NCBI GenBank assembly: GCA_029168955.1
Contig: JAPDOI010000195.1
Location: forward strand, 992,001-1,056,000
Direction of reading: 5' to 3'
Length of the DNA stretch: 64,000 nt
Source of the DNA: Aplectana chamaeleonis
Taxonomy: Eukaryota > Nematoda > Chromadorea > Rhabditida > Cosmocercidae
Positions within the stretch are counted from its first letter, which is position 1; every line of letters starts with the position of its first letter. Both the position numbers and the translations under genes were made by a program. The notes below the pieces were generated by a model. That model made no database searches. It saw nothing but the letters and a program-made list of their open reading frames with translations, and was not told where the DNA came from. Positions 1-10,294 of this stretch are shown here, piece by piece.

Positions 1-436
1 GCACTAGATACGTTCCAGAAAAAAGGAAGACTCATCCCTGCCTGTAACGTCCAAAAGAGTTTTGTATGCCAGAATAACCAATACACAATGGGGATTCTGC
101 TTCAGATACCTCGACGGGATTTTCATAGGGAGTTATTACGAAAATTCAACACTGAATTTTGTAGTAAGGAACAAGTTGTCTCGACGTTGTAGTAGCAACA
201 CGCGAAATCGTTTTATTGTCAGTCATCATGGCCATTCCTTGCCTGCCATGCTCCCGCCTAACTGCTTCGGGATTTACTGAGCTTCGCGGATCATATACAC
301 CCTGGGCCTACATGTCTGCCAATTTGAGACTTAATGCTTCGGGGAAAGCAGCCTTTATCACGCTCTGTTATCAATAGGCATAAAGTTCACCTTTAGCGCC
401 GTCATCAAAGCTTATCCGCGCAAAGGGTGAATACGC

Positions 437-613
437 TGAGCGGTTGGATATCAGTCAGCGCAAAGCGTGAAAATACCGCCAGCGCTAACATGTTAATGCA
501 CATCAGTTGTTGAGCGGCTGGATATTAATCAGCGCGAAGGGTGAAATTACCGCCGGGGGTGGCATCTCAGAACTTTCTAAACAAGTGAAAGCATCTCAAG
601 TGAAAGCATCTCT
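437..613. repeat. Degenerate short tandem repeats
   Basis: Two diverged copies of a block of about 48 bp (437-485 and 513-561) share the core GAGCGGNTGGATAT followed by TCAGCGC and a TACCGCC end. They are followed by two adjacent copies of AAGTGAAAGCATCTC at 577-613. No coding potential was recognised. The preceding 430 bases show nothing I can identify. Confidence 0.6.
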
Positions 614-624
614 GCGAAAACATG

Positions 625-910
625 ATAAAACGATTGATCACGTCTCGATGTGTTTACCATGAGCACAGCCGGTATAAAAGCCGCCTCATCTCACTAGAGC
701 CCTCATTCGGCATTCTGATGCCGGCCCTGAAAGGTGACTTCGGGTCATTTTCCGGAGGCCAGCATAATTTTGGCTGCTGGGAGGATACAGTGGGTATCCT
801 CACGGGGGGGGGGCGAGTTACACCGCGGTCCGCAGAGGGTGGCTCCTCACCGCAGACCTCGGTGAAGACTACGCCCATGTTGCGACAAGGCGGGGCTTCC
901 TGTGCTGTGG
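625..910 (+). repeat. Dispersed repeat family P, copy 1, with a TATA box
   Basis: This GC-rich unit recurs at about 5668-5875 (reverse strand), 15935-16185 and 40850-41165. Copies 1, 2 and 4 carry TATAAAAG followed by a GCCTCA-rich segment; here TATAAAA is at 673-679. Shared downstream landmarks are CATTCGGCATTCTGATG, GGAGGCCAGCATA and CACCGCAGACC. The layout resembles a pol II promoter plus the start of a transcript, such as an LTR or a copied gene 5' end, but no partner coding region or LTR boundary was found. The same frame reads similarly in copies 1 and 3, with no recognised protein. Confidence 0.65.
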
Positions 911-925
911 ACCTTCAAATTTGTG

Positions 926-1070
926 AAATTTTCGAGGTAAACTCACCCATTTTTCGAGGTAAATTCATCTAATTTTCGGGGTAAATTGGACCCTCTCTCG
1001 CTGCCAGTTCGCACCATTTTCACGGGATATTCACCCCATTCTCACCTATCCTAGCGGCAAATTCACCCAT
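926..1070. repeat. Degenerate tandem repeat, about 18-20 bp units
   Basis: Four to six drifting copies of a TTTTCGAGGTAAATTCACC-like unit run through this stretch. It directly follows family P copy 1. The next 500 bases, up to the RTE target site, hold nothing recognised apart from a short C tract near 1408. Confidence 0.6.
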
Positions 1071-1574
1071 ACAAAGAAATTAACGCGGCAAATTAAGACT
1101 TCATGCCGACTTGTACATGACCATCAAGTTTCTTTTGCTGAGGGATCAAGTCTCGACTTGGCAGAAATTGTGCGCTGCGGATGTAAGTATAAGTCTTCTG
1201 CTCTCTCCTTCTGTTCCTCATCTTTCTTCTTCTACAAACTCGGATCCGCCCCAGTCCGCAATGCAAAACGTAATCCTTGAATTGTAGTTCATTTTTGATT
1301 TTGTCGTTAATCGATTGTTGAATTTGATTGTTGTCATGTTCATGTTGTTATTATGACTATATGCATATATGGAACAGTTTCTGCTGTTGTAAGAAACAGT
1401 TTCTCGCCCCCCCCCCCGCCCTTCGTTACTATGAAACATTTACCTCAACATTTTCCTTTCATTTCGCTGTACCCAATTTGAACACACTCTTTCTTGTCGA
1501 GGGTGTAAGTTGTTGCGTCGCTTTTCGCAGCAAGTCCGAAGTAACAATGAGGGTAAATCCAGATTCAGGCTTTT

Positions 1575-1592
1575 AGTGTAAGCATCAGACGT
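1575..1592. repeat. Left target-site duplication of the RTE element
   Basis: The 18 bases AGTGTAAGCATCAGACGT are repeated exactly at 4294-4311. The flanking bases differ on both sides, so the match ends exactly at the element edges. It therefore marks the target-primed insertion of the retrotransposon between the copies. Confidence 0.93.
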
Positions 1593-4275
1593 TGGTGCTG
1601 GTTACAAGCTGATCTTCAACGGCAGTCCACGAACGACAAACGGAGTTGGAGTTATCGTTTCTGAGCGCTATCGTGATTCTGTTTCTGAAGTCTTCCTGTA
1701 CGATGACCGCCTCATGAAAATATTTTTTGTCATCAATTCTCGTAAGATGTATTTCTTCAGCGCATATGCTCCACAGAGCGGCTGCTCGTCACGAACGAAA
1801 GATGTTTTTTGGGCACTCCTTGATAGTGAAACCGCTGCCGTTCCGGTAGAAGATTGTCTTGTTGTAGCTGGCGACTTGAACGGACACGTGGGACAGGCGA
1901 GCAATGGACATTCCAGTCATGGTGGGTTCGGCTATGGACGAAGAAATGACGATGGCGAGCGGATTCTCGACTACGCTGGTAGTCACGACCTCGTACTGCT
2001 GAATACATGGTATAAAAAGCGGTGCTCTCAGCTAGCAACGTGTCACAGTGGAACCGTTTCGTCGCAAATCGATTACTTCCTTGTGAGGAGGAAAGACCGC
2101 ATTTTAGTTACTGATGCCAAAGTGATTCCCTATGAGGCGGTGGCTACTCAACATCGTCCACTCATCTGCACGCTCCACGTTAGCCCTCCGAAACAACAGC
2201 GCGCAGACCTCACAGGTCCTGCAAGGATCAAGTGGTGGAGTTTCAAGGACAAGGCACCCGAAGTAATTGTTCGGATCCATCTACCTCAGATCACAAGCGT
2301 CGAAGAGAGCTGGGAGGAAGCAAAGAGGAGCATAGTTCAAGCTGCTCGCTCCGTTCTTGGAACGACAAAGCCTGGACGGAGGTACATCGAGAAGGAAGCG
2401 TGGTTATGGACTGACGAAGTAAAGGCATGTGTACGAAGGAAGAAGGCTCTTTACCACGCTTTCCTCAAAGAGAAAACCCCGGCCAACTGGAAAGAGTGTC
2501 AAGTCGCGAAAAGTGCGGCTAAGAAGGCAGTAGCGAGAACGAGAGGTCAACGATACGAAGCTCTATATCGCAAGCTTGACACGAGAGAGGGCGAGCGCGA
2601 TCTCTACCGGCTCGTCAGGTCACGAAACCGAAAGACGGAGGATATAGAGAAGTTTGTTGGGATAAACGATGGACATGGTCGGCTGCTATCGAATGCTGAG
2701 CAGGCGAAGGAAAGGTGGCGGCAGTACTTCGAAGCGGTTTCGACAGAAGAGTTCCCGCATTCCCCGTTACCTCATGCTCTTCCGGTTTATGGGGCGGTGT
2801 CGCCTATCACAGCGACCGATGTAGCAGAGGCTTTGAAAGCGATGAAGAATGGCAAAGCTACCGGACCTGATGATATTGCCGCCGAGTTATGGAAGAGTCG
2901 ACGTTGGAACCCAACTGCCTGGCTTGCATTGTTATTCAACCGCATTGTGACTGAGCGCAAGGTTCCCTCAGATTGGAAGTCAAGCACCACAGTCCCGATT
3001 TTCAAGAAGAAAGGGAGTCCTGCTGACTGTTGCAACTACCGGCCCATCCGACTTCTTAGCCATACAATGAAGATTTTCGAGAGGATTCTGGATAGAAGAA
3101 TTCGTGATGTCGTTGAGCTGAGCGTAAATCAGTGTGGTTTTGTTAGGAACTGCGGCACCGTCGATGCTATCCATGCGACCCGACTTCTTGTGGAAAAGCA
3201 TCGTGAAAAAGGAGAAGCTGTTCACCTCGCCTTTCTTGATCTTGAGAAAGCGTTCGACAGAGTCCCTCACGAAGTAATATGGTACGCTCTGCGTAGCCGA
3301 GATGTCCCCGAAGAATTGATCGATTGGGTGAAGCTTTTGTACGTGGACACGTCAAGTTGCATACGATGCGCGGCAGGAACATCAAGGCCTTTTCGAATCA
3401 CTGTTGGAGTTCATCAAGGCTCCGCCCTCTCCCCGCTGCTTTTCATCATCGTCATGGATGTCATCACACGAGATTTGCAGAGTTCAGCACCTTGGACCCT
3501 GTTGTATGCTGACGACGTGATGCTCGCCTCAGACAGCAAAGGAAACCTCCAAGCACAAGTTCAAGCTTGGCACGACAGACTGGCAGCATTCGGTTCACGA
3601 CTCAATAAAAAGAAAACCGAATACATGACAAATGCGAGTTGTGACGGTTCCATCCAAGTCGACAACACAGTCTTGCCAAAAGCGCATACGTTTCGATATC
3701 TTGGATAAACACTTTGCGATGATGGGACGCTGACGGCTGAAGTCGACGCACGCATCAATGCTGCTTGGTTGAAGTGGCGTACTGCGAGTGGAGTGCTCTG
3801 TGATAAAAAGGTTTGCGACAGGCTCAAGTCAAAGATTTATCGTTCGGTTGTGAGGCCCGTCGCACTGTATGGCACAGAGTGTTATCCAATGACCAAGGAA
3901 GCAGAACGACGGCTAGGCGTGATGGAAACGAAGATGCTCAGGTGGAGTGGTGGATTGACCCGATTGGACCGAGTTCGGAATGAAGATGTGCGTGAAAGAT
4001 TCGGTGTCGCGCCCATTTCGGACAAACTTCGCGAAAATCGCCTAAGATGGTATGGGCACGTTCTGCGAGCTGGAGAACACTCGATAGCGAAAGCGGCTAT
4101 GCAGCTCCAAGTGACGGGCCAGCGACCAAGAGGACGACCTAATCAGAGATGGCTGGATGTTTTGCACAACGATATGAAAATTGCAGGCCTCCATCCTGAC
4201 AATGCGAATGACAAGGTCAAATGGCGGCAACGTTCGAGAAAAGCGGACCCTGCTACAATGTGGGACAAACGCTGA
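1593..4275 (+). pseudogene. RTE endonuclease/reverse transcriptase, truncated and with one in-frame stop
   Basis: The frame is open from 1582, upstream of the first ATG (1714), as expected for a 5'-truncated copy. Numbering from that ATG, the endonuclease shows GDLNGHVG (residues 53-60), IDYFLVRR (119-126) and a QHRPL motif (146-150) where SDHRP is usual. The reverse transcriptase shows NGKATGPDDIAAE, NYRPIRLLS, FLDLEKAFDRVPHE, GVHQGSALSPLLF and the catalytic YADD at residues 598-601 (codons from 3505). A TAA at 3706-3708 interrupts the frame just after RYLG. The same frame resumes at 3709 and runs to the TGA at 4273-4275, with RLRWYGHVLR and a RPRGRP-NQRW ending typical of RTE C-termini. Missing the N-terminal endonuclease and carrying a stop, it should be inactive. 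Confidence 0.93.
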
Positions 4276-4293
4276 AGAAGAAGAAGAAGAAGA
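1593..4293 (+). mobile_element. 5'-truncated RTE-clade non-LTR retrotransposon
   Basis: About 2.7 kb between two identical 18-bp target duplications. The sequence starts inside the apurinic-type endonuclease domain, continues through the linker and reverse transcriptase, and ends in a (GAA)n tail that begins at the stop codon, so there is essentially no 3' UTR. A tiny 3' UTR with a short tandem-repeat tail is typical of RTE elements. Truncation at the 5' end is the usual result of incomplete target-primed reverse transcription. It landed in repeat T, which continues on the right at 4312. The perfect target duplication and single nonsense codon point to a fairly recent insertion. Confidence 0.95.
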
Positions 4294-4311
4294 AGTGTAA
4301 GCATCAGACGT
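4294..4311. repeat. Right target-site duplication of the RTE element
   Basis: Exact copy of 1575-1592, directly after the (GAA)n tail. Confidence 0.93.
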
Positions 4312-4480
4312 ATCGACTGTAAAGAGGACATCTAAGGCCTGGAGCTTTTTGACTCTAAGGCCTGGAGCATAGCAGCAGTCGACAGTGCACATCAGGCATA
4401 TCGATTTTCGGTCGATATGGAGAATAAACTCTGCCTCGCGTCGCCAGTGAGGGGAGGTATGGTCCCGGCATAATGCAGAG
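4312..4480 (+). repeat. Dispersed repeat family T, copy 1
   Basis: The segment CATCAGGCATATCGATTTTC, then CGGTCGATAT and a GACTGC/CTCTGCCTCGC-like continuation, matches 19315-19455 in the same orientation at moderate identity. Function unknown. The RTE element split this repeat from its left side. The following 220 bases hold no recognised gene. Confidence 0.6.
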
Positions 4481-4702
4481 AGATTCTTCAGTAGATAGTA
4501 AATAGAACTTTGAACACACAATTTCGGACTAACGTGGATGGTATTCGTTCCATTGCGGCATCCCATCGAGCGCTGCCTAGCGTGGCTCATGGGCGACCCA
4601 GGCGGAGCTATGGTCGACCTAGGAGGGACTACGCCGGACTTTCGTCGCACTATGGCGTGGGCCTCGCTCGTATCTGTGTTCCGCCAGACTGCAACCATTT
4701 AT

Positions 4703-5333
4703 AAACTACGCTGCGACGCATAAGTATAGCAACACCCTCGAATTGGTGTATCATATGTTGGATCAAGGTTTTGGATATTGGGAAGCGTTTCTATGTTTTC
4801 TGCTACGACGAAAACGATGGATCGAGTGGCATGACTAGAGTTCGCCTATTTCGCCCTTACATATAGAAAAAAGTCTGTATTTCGCGCGATGCATAAGTGT
4901 AGCAACACTTGAGGTACATAGGAATATCTCACGGTGATCGCCAGAATGAGCCTTTTTTCACATGTATTTTTATGAAACTAGTTCAAGGTGATGCCATTCG
5001 TCCATTTTCCCGGTGCACTTCACCTGCCTTCTGACGGGAAAACTGAAGTTCACTCATTCCATAGTGCTGGATTCGGATTCCGATGGATTTCCAGCCAGCT
5101 AGGACGGCCAGCCAGATGTATTTAGTTCCAAGTTTTTGCTGGATCCTGGGTCGCTCAACGGCTGCGGTTGCCCAGACGTCTCATGGAGCTTGGGAAGCGA
5201 GAGTTTACACGGCTGGTTACCAGTGACATGTCGGTCCCGACGACTCACTACGAAATGTCGCTGAGTTTCTCGGCTAATGACATTCCTCATTAGAACAACC
5301 ACTGCAACAACATTGTGGGGTCTAAAATGAAGC
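4703..5333 (+). repeat. Repeat family U, left arm of a large inverted repeat
   Basis: This arm pairs with 6404-7170 on the opposite strand, and a third copy lies at 13640-14053. Inside it, GACGCATAAGTATAGCAACA occurs near 4712 and a variant near 4896, so each arm has an internal direct subrepeat. Other shared landmarks are CCAGACGTCTCATGGAGCT and GTCGCTGAGTTT. No protein is recognised. The pair forms a foldback-like structure of about 2.5 kb with a GC-rich centre. Confidence 0.75.
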
Positions 5334-5486
5334 AATTTTATCGCTCAGAACATCTTAAACACTGGAGGGGGCTAACGCAGCTCTACAGGGGGGCAACCCT
5401 CCGAGCACCGGCGCTTCTTCCCCCCCCAAACTGAGGGTGGGGGCTACCGCCGAAGGGTCAATTTGGCTTGATTGGAGCCCCCCCCC

Positions 5487-5668
5487 GTCACTGCCCTGAA
5501 GCCCCCCTGTCACTGCCTTGAAGCCCCCCTGTCACTGCCTTGAAGCCCCCCTGTCACTGCCCTGAAGCCCCCGTCACTGCCTCGAGCACTGATGTCACGG
5601 CCCAGAGCAGTGATGTCCCGGTCCCGGAGCAGTGACGTCACGGCCCCCGAGCAGTGACGTCACCCTCC
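5487..5668. repeat. Two adjacent 20-22 bp minisatellites, the second with CRE-like palindromes
   Basis: About four and a half units of GTCACTGCCTTGAAGCCCCC (period 22, starting at 5487) pass into about four units of GAGCAGTGACGTCACGGCCC (5584-5668). The second array contains TGACGTCA at 5633-5640 and 5655-5662, the consensus CREB/ATF palindrome, plus two decayed forms. It lies next to family P copy 2. Whether any factor binds here cannot be told from sequence. Confidence 0.8.
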
Positions 5669-5875
5669 TCCCCGCCCCCTTCGGAAAGCGTCGCCGCTCT
5701 TCGAAAATATCCCTTTCTGAGAGGGACTAAAAGTCCCCGTCCAGGCCGGCCCAGGGGGCTGGACGGAGGCTTTTGGCCGAATGCGGCTCTCTGTGAGGTG
5801 AGGCGCCTTTTATACCGGTTGAGCACGTGATAGATCACAGGAGAAATCACATCAAATCGGGACAAAACTTGACGT
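5669..5875 (-). repeat. Dispersed repeat family P, copy 2 (reverse strand), with a TATA box
   Basis: On the reverse strand TATAAAA lies at 5814-5808, preceded by an ACCGG and followed by GGCGCCTCACCTCACAGAG and GCATTCGG, as in the other P copies. Further downstream it is more diverged. The CRE-like minisatellite lies downstream of this promoter-like segment on that strand. Confidence 0.55.
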
Positions 5876-5976
5876 GAATGACGATGCGTGCGTTCGGGGT
5901 ACTATGCCTTCTCTGACCTCTATTGTCGTAAACTACCTTCTAAGACTTCTTCCCATCGTTTACGTCTCTTCCTCTC

Positions 5977-6094
5977 GGGGGGGGGGCAAGCGCCGGAGGA
6001 GAGCAGAGCCTACCCTGAAGCCCCCCTCGGGGGAGGCCTCCGCTGTCGCTCCCCAAGCCGAAAACGGGCTCTATTGTCCGGCGCTTGCCCCCGC
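5977..6094. repeat. GC-rich hairpin in the centre of the U inverted repeat
   Basis: GGGGCAAGCGCCGGA near 5983 is complementary to TCCGGCGCTTGCCCC at about 6077-6091. A related G/C-rich segment, ACCGGCGCTTCTTCCCC, lies near 5408. No gene recognised. Confidence 0.6.
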
Positions 6095-6113
6095 AGAGTC
6101 TGAGATTTTTATA

Positions 6114-6382
6114 AGATCGCTAGGCTCGAGACCGCGCGATCAAACATGATCTTGAGCTTAAAAAACCTGGCTGCTCCCCGTAACAAAGGCGCTGCTGGTC
6201 AAAGCGTGCATAAAGTCATCTTCTTAGGCTATAGCAAGTTTGGGATTCCTCTAGAAAAGGTTCTTAGCCGAAGAAGATGACCTTATGCACGGTTTGACGA
6301 GCGGCGTCTTTGTTGTGTGGAGCACCCAAGTTTTCCAAGTTCCTGTTCATGTTTGATCTTGCGAGTTCGAGTCTAGCGACCT
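6114..6382. repeat. Long imperfect hairpin, about 110-bp arms
   Basis: The left arm (6114-6226) runs from AGATCGCTAGGCTCGAG to TCATCTTCTT. The right arm (6271-6382) runs from AAGAAGATGA to TCTAGCGACCT. The arms are complementary with scattered mismatches and a spacer of about 45 bp. It looks like a small foldback element; a structured transcript is possible but nothing shows one. Confidence 0.8.
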
Positions 6383-6403
6383 TGTGAAATTGTTCTGGGC
6401 GAT

Positions 6404-7170
6404 GAGATTGTTCCAGAGCCCACAATGTTGTTGCAGTGGTTGCCTAGTAGGGAGTGTTATTTGCCGAGAAACTCAGCGGCGATTCGTAGTGAGTCGTCGG
6501 GGCCGACACCATGTCACTGGTAACTCGTCGTGTAATGTCTCGCTTCTCAAGCTCCATGAGGCGTCAGGCGATTCGGGATCCAGCAGAAACTTGGAACTAC
6601 ATCCAGCTGCTCGTCCTAGCTGGCTGGAAATCCATCGAAATTCAAGTCCAGCGTTATGGAACGAGTGATCTTGAATTTTTCCGTCAGAAGGCAGGTGAAG
6701 TTCACCGGGAAAATGAAAGAATTGCATCATCTTGAACCAGTTTCATAAAAATACAAGTGAAAACGGCTCATTCTGGCGATCATCGTGATATATTTCCATG
6801 TTGCTCAAGTGTTGCTATACTTATGCGTCGCACGAAATACAGACTTTTTTCTATAACTAAGGGCGAAGTGGTCAAATTCTGGTCATATCACTTGATACAT
6901 CGTTTTCGTCGGGACAGGGGCTGTCTACACACCGACGGAGGAGTTGTCGCGTTTTTGTAGTTTGAAACGTCATTCCTCTCAACGCGAGCGAAGAGGTCCG
7001 GAGTGGAATTAGAGCCGCAAAAGGCGGGACAACTCCACTCTCTTTGTGTAAAGAGTTCGTCCCGTTTTTGTCGTAGCAGAAAACATAGAAACTCTTCTCA
7101 ATATCCAAAACCCCGATCCAACATATGATACGCCTATTTCGAAGGTGTTGCTATACTTATGCGTCGCAGT
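6404..7170 (-). repeat. Repeat family U, right arm of the inverted repeat
   Basis: Reverse-complement partner of 4703-5333. It contains the subrepeat GTTGCTATACTTATGCGTCG at about 6812 and again at about 7147, and runs through CCACAATGTTGTTGCAGTGG near 6420. The arms have drifted by indels, so this is an old structure. No recognised coding sequence. Confidence 0.75.
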
Positions 7171-9682
7171 GTAGATTTTTTCTTTTAAACGTCCGCTGTC
7201 CATTTCGGAGCATCGCTCAACGTTTGTCGCTCATTAGTGCTCAGAGGTTCGCAGCTAATTCGCATAAAAAAGGTATTGCTACTCTGATGAAATTTGCCGC
7301 GAGCAAACCGCGAACCTCGTGCGTTCTGCGAACCCAGTGAAAACTTGCCGAAGATCTCGAGCCTACCGTGAACACCTCGGCTCTGACCTTTTCAGTATCA
7401 AAGTTCGCGGCACGTGGACCCTACCGCGAATCTGCTAAATGTGTTGACCACTAAAAAAGAAAAGGAAATTTAGATGCCGAGAGATAGAAGACTGTAAAGA
7501 CTGTTCCGCATCTACCCGCAGACGGACTTTACCAAACAATTCTGCCTAGGCTCCTCAGTGAGGAGCATAGATGTCGAGGAGAAAGAGGAATGAGCGCAGA
7601 GCCTTGATTGAGAACTGTTGGCGAAGTGATACACGGGATGTTAAAGGCATCGTACGCGCAGAAAACCGTATATTATTTTTTATGTTTTTGTGTAGATTGG
7701 CCTCTCTAGTGAACAAAAACGTCGAAGGGACCCATGAAAAACCTTTATTTGTAAAGAAAATTCATTCGGAACACATTGTAAATATGAATTTAAAGTTCGC
7801 GCCAAAATCGTTCTTGAAATTTTTCTGCGCTTGAAGGCCTCGTCACTGTCATTTTCGAGGTTTTTCTGCATGTAGAGTTTGTGCCGTAACTGTTTTTCAT
7901 GTCGTTTGACGGTCGCATCAGCATTCTACGAAAAAGTGCTAGATGACTGGTGAGAACTGGTGGCGGATCCTCATCTTTGACCCCTTCCAACTTCATACCC
8001 CAACTGTTTGACGCGCCGGAGTGTACCAGTGTGTTCTACCGAACTCATGCATGAAATTGTGCCAGAAAAATGCAAAATTGGTTTCAGCGCGAACGATGCC
8101 TTTAAGTGGAAAAAAGAGACAAGTAATGAGTAAAAAGCAAATGAGTTCGAGAATGGGAGACGAAGCAAATAGTCCAAATCAGGGTAGGATTCAAGAATTC
8201 GAATTATGTATGTCGGTCCTCCAAAAACTGCTGGTATGGGAAGGAGACAAGACTACTGTGTAGTCATCTCTCAAACTCATAAAATAGCAGCAAGAACTTT
8301 TCTAATGCTATTGCAATCATCTGGCAAAATAAATTTATGTGAAGTTTTTGTTGCGATAGATACATTTGACTTTTGTTTACAGTAATGTACTCTGAAGAGT
8401 TTTCATTAGTCAAGAATGAGTTCTTCAACTCTTCTAATTTATCTATGAAAAACTCCCTTCCAGAACAGACATTGGCTATCCTCGAGATCTCAGGTGAGAC
8501 CTTGATGATAACAGAAACTGCAGTATAAGGTTGGGGGATTCGTTTTTTTAGAAAATCAAAGTCATGTTTTAATTTATAAATTTGTCAAAACTGCATCATT
8601 ATACTTTTGTTTTAATCGCTGATTAATAAGTCTGAAATTCGTGATTTAGCGCGGATACTGCCTTCAAACATTATTCCCGTGATGTCGAATGTCGTGGGCC
8701 CGATATGCATACTAAGGCATGCTAATCACCGTTGATTCCAGGAATGGAGCAAAAACTGGCTATTCATGGAGCACTGCGACTTTCTGTCTAGTCATCATGT
8801 GAGAAACTATGATCTCCTTCAAAATTTTTACTTAATCGTTGGTGCTTAACCTAGAAATTCCTTAGAGCAGTCGAACGTGAGCATAACTTCCACAATGAAA
8901 AATATATTTACGAAATGAGGGACGAAATCAGGGAAAACTCTTCTATTGGGTGATGCTTACCCACGTAGTCCTGTAAACGTATAAGTGCCTGATTGTGAAC
9001 CTCCATTTCCGGGTAGATGGACATTCATTAAATTGTGACTCTTTATATTTATACTTTAGCTCCACTCCGTGGATTATAGCGGATGCTGAGATGGTGAGAC
9101 GAGGCGGCTAATTATGACGAGTGTAAGATATCAAATTAGCGCAGCATTGATTATGCTGTTCACCAAGAACCACTTGCGTTAGACGAAGATTTGTGAGTGG
9201 AAAATGGCTGCATTGTTTATCGAAGTTAAATTGTCGACGTCAATGGCGGCTCGATTTCGGCTTTCTCGACTCTAGATTATCTCGACTTGTATTGCCTTCC
9301 CTACTGATGTCTCATAGGTGTCACCAGATACTTCATCAGCCACAAAATCCGAAGCGATTTTCTTGTGAGTGCTACATATAGGCAGCTACATTTTCGAGTT
9401 TTCCATAGAACACTGAAGGACAGGTACTCTACAAAGCTAAAAAAAATGCGAAAACAGCCTTCTTGGGATCCTGACTAGAGCCAGCCTTGCTTCAGCTGAC
9501 GTCTGAGCGTGGCCATGATGATATGATATCTATAAATGCAATTAGGCTTTCCATCTCATTTCGCAGTACTGTATGGGATATTTCTGGTCATCGTTTGATC
9601 ACTTTGGGAGGGCTGGCTGGCGTTGTGAGGCGTCCCTCAGTTTGGCCCGTTTTTCGCCAATAGTGGCGGACTGTTTGCTCAC
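7171..9682. other. No recognised feature
   Basis: I found no conserved protein motif, RNA gene or terminal inverted repeat in these 2.5 kb. Open frames are short (under 90 codons) and overlap on both strands. It may hold diverged repeats not otherwise present in the window, or introns or intergenic DNA. Confidence 0.5.
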
Positions 9683-9901
9683 ATGACATTTTATGATGAA
9701 AACTGTACAACATTGGTAGAGCGGTGCCTTCAGAAGCACAGCCCAACTTTCATAGTTTTATATTATAATCCGCCAGACATGAATGGCAACCCTGTCAAGA
9801 GCGAAAGCTCAATTCGTTCAAAAAAGCGAAAAAAAAACGAGGAAAAGGCCTACCACGCCCCCCCCCCCAAAAAAAAACGGGTCGTGCTCACGGACAAGTA
9901 G
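9683..9901 (+). CDS. Doubtful 72-codon open frame with a basic nuclear-localisation-like tail
   Basis: The frame starts at an ATG and ends with two basic clusters, SKKRKKNEEK and PPPKKKRVV; the second resembles a classical monopartite nuclear import signal. The basic tail is encoded largely by A and C homopolymer runs (near 9829 and 9860), so it may be a low-complexity artefact. No family recognised and no splice context tested. Confidence 0.15.
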   Translation: MTFYDENCTTLVERCLQKHSPTFIVLYYNPPDMNGNPVKSESSIRSKKRKKNEEKAYHAPPPKKKRVVLTDK

Positions 9902-9934
9902 AGATCACGTAATAAGATCAGTCTGACGAGTGGA

Positions 9935-10060
9935 CGGGGCCGCGACGGTAGATCGCCGCGCGCGAATCGAAACCCTGTTGACCGATGATGCCGTCAGCCC
10001 CGCACGGCCAGCCGCTTGATCCATGCGTCAGGCTGAACCGAATACGGAAACCATACTCGA
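9935..10060 (+). repeat. Dispersed repeat family O, copy 1
   Basis: Matches 35125-35255 in the same orientation. Shared landmarks are CGGTAGAT-GCCGCGCGC, CCGCACGGCCAG, TGCGTCAG and AATACGGAAACCATA. Function unknown. Confidence 0.7.
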
Positions 10061-10099
10061 TCTTCATAGGGACGAGACGCGCGATGGATTTGTGTCAAA

Positions 10100-10270
10100 A
10101 TCTATGTTCTGCCATCAGGTGCGGGTCTAGCTTTGTGTTGCGGTCTGCCCCAGTGCGAGTGCTGCGAATGACGAGAAAAACAGGCCCGCGACAACTCGTC
10201 CACGAAATTCTCCCGTTCGCTTTCACGATTCCTAAAAAGGGCCATAACTCCATTCGTGGTGAGTTTTAGG
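10100..10270 (+). mobile_element. Diverged fragment of the family A interior
   Basis: It shares the core order GACAACTCGTCCAC then GGCCATAACTCC with the interiors of the family A elements at 44315, 45283 and 36161 and with the segment before 61437. Termini are not preserved, so this is an old remnant. Confidence 0.45.
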
Positions 10271-10294
10271 TGACTCAGGAGCACCTCTGTAACC

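Noticed and set aside
4042..4698. 218-codon reverse-strand open frame
   Set aside because: Most of it is antisense to the RTE C-terminus and the (GAA)n tail, which reads as polyserine; the rest runs through repeat T.
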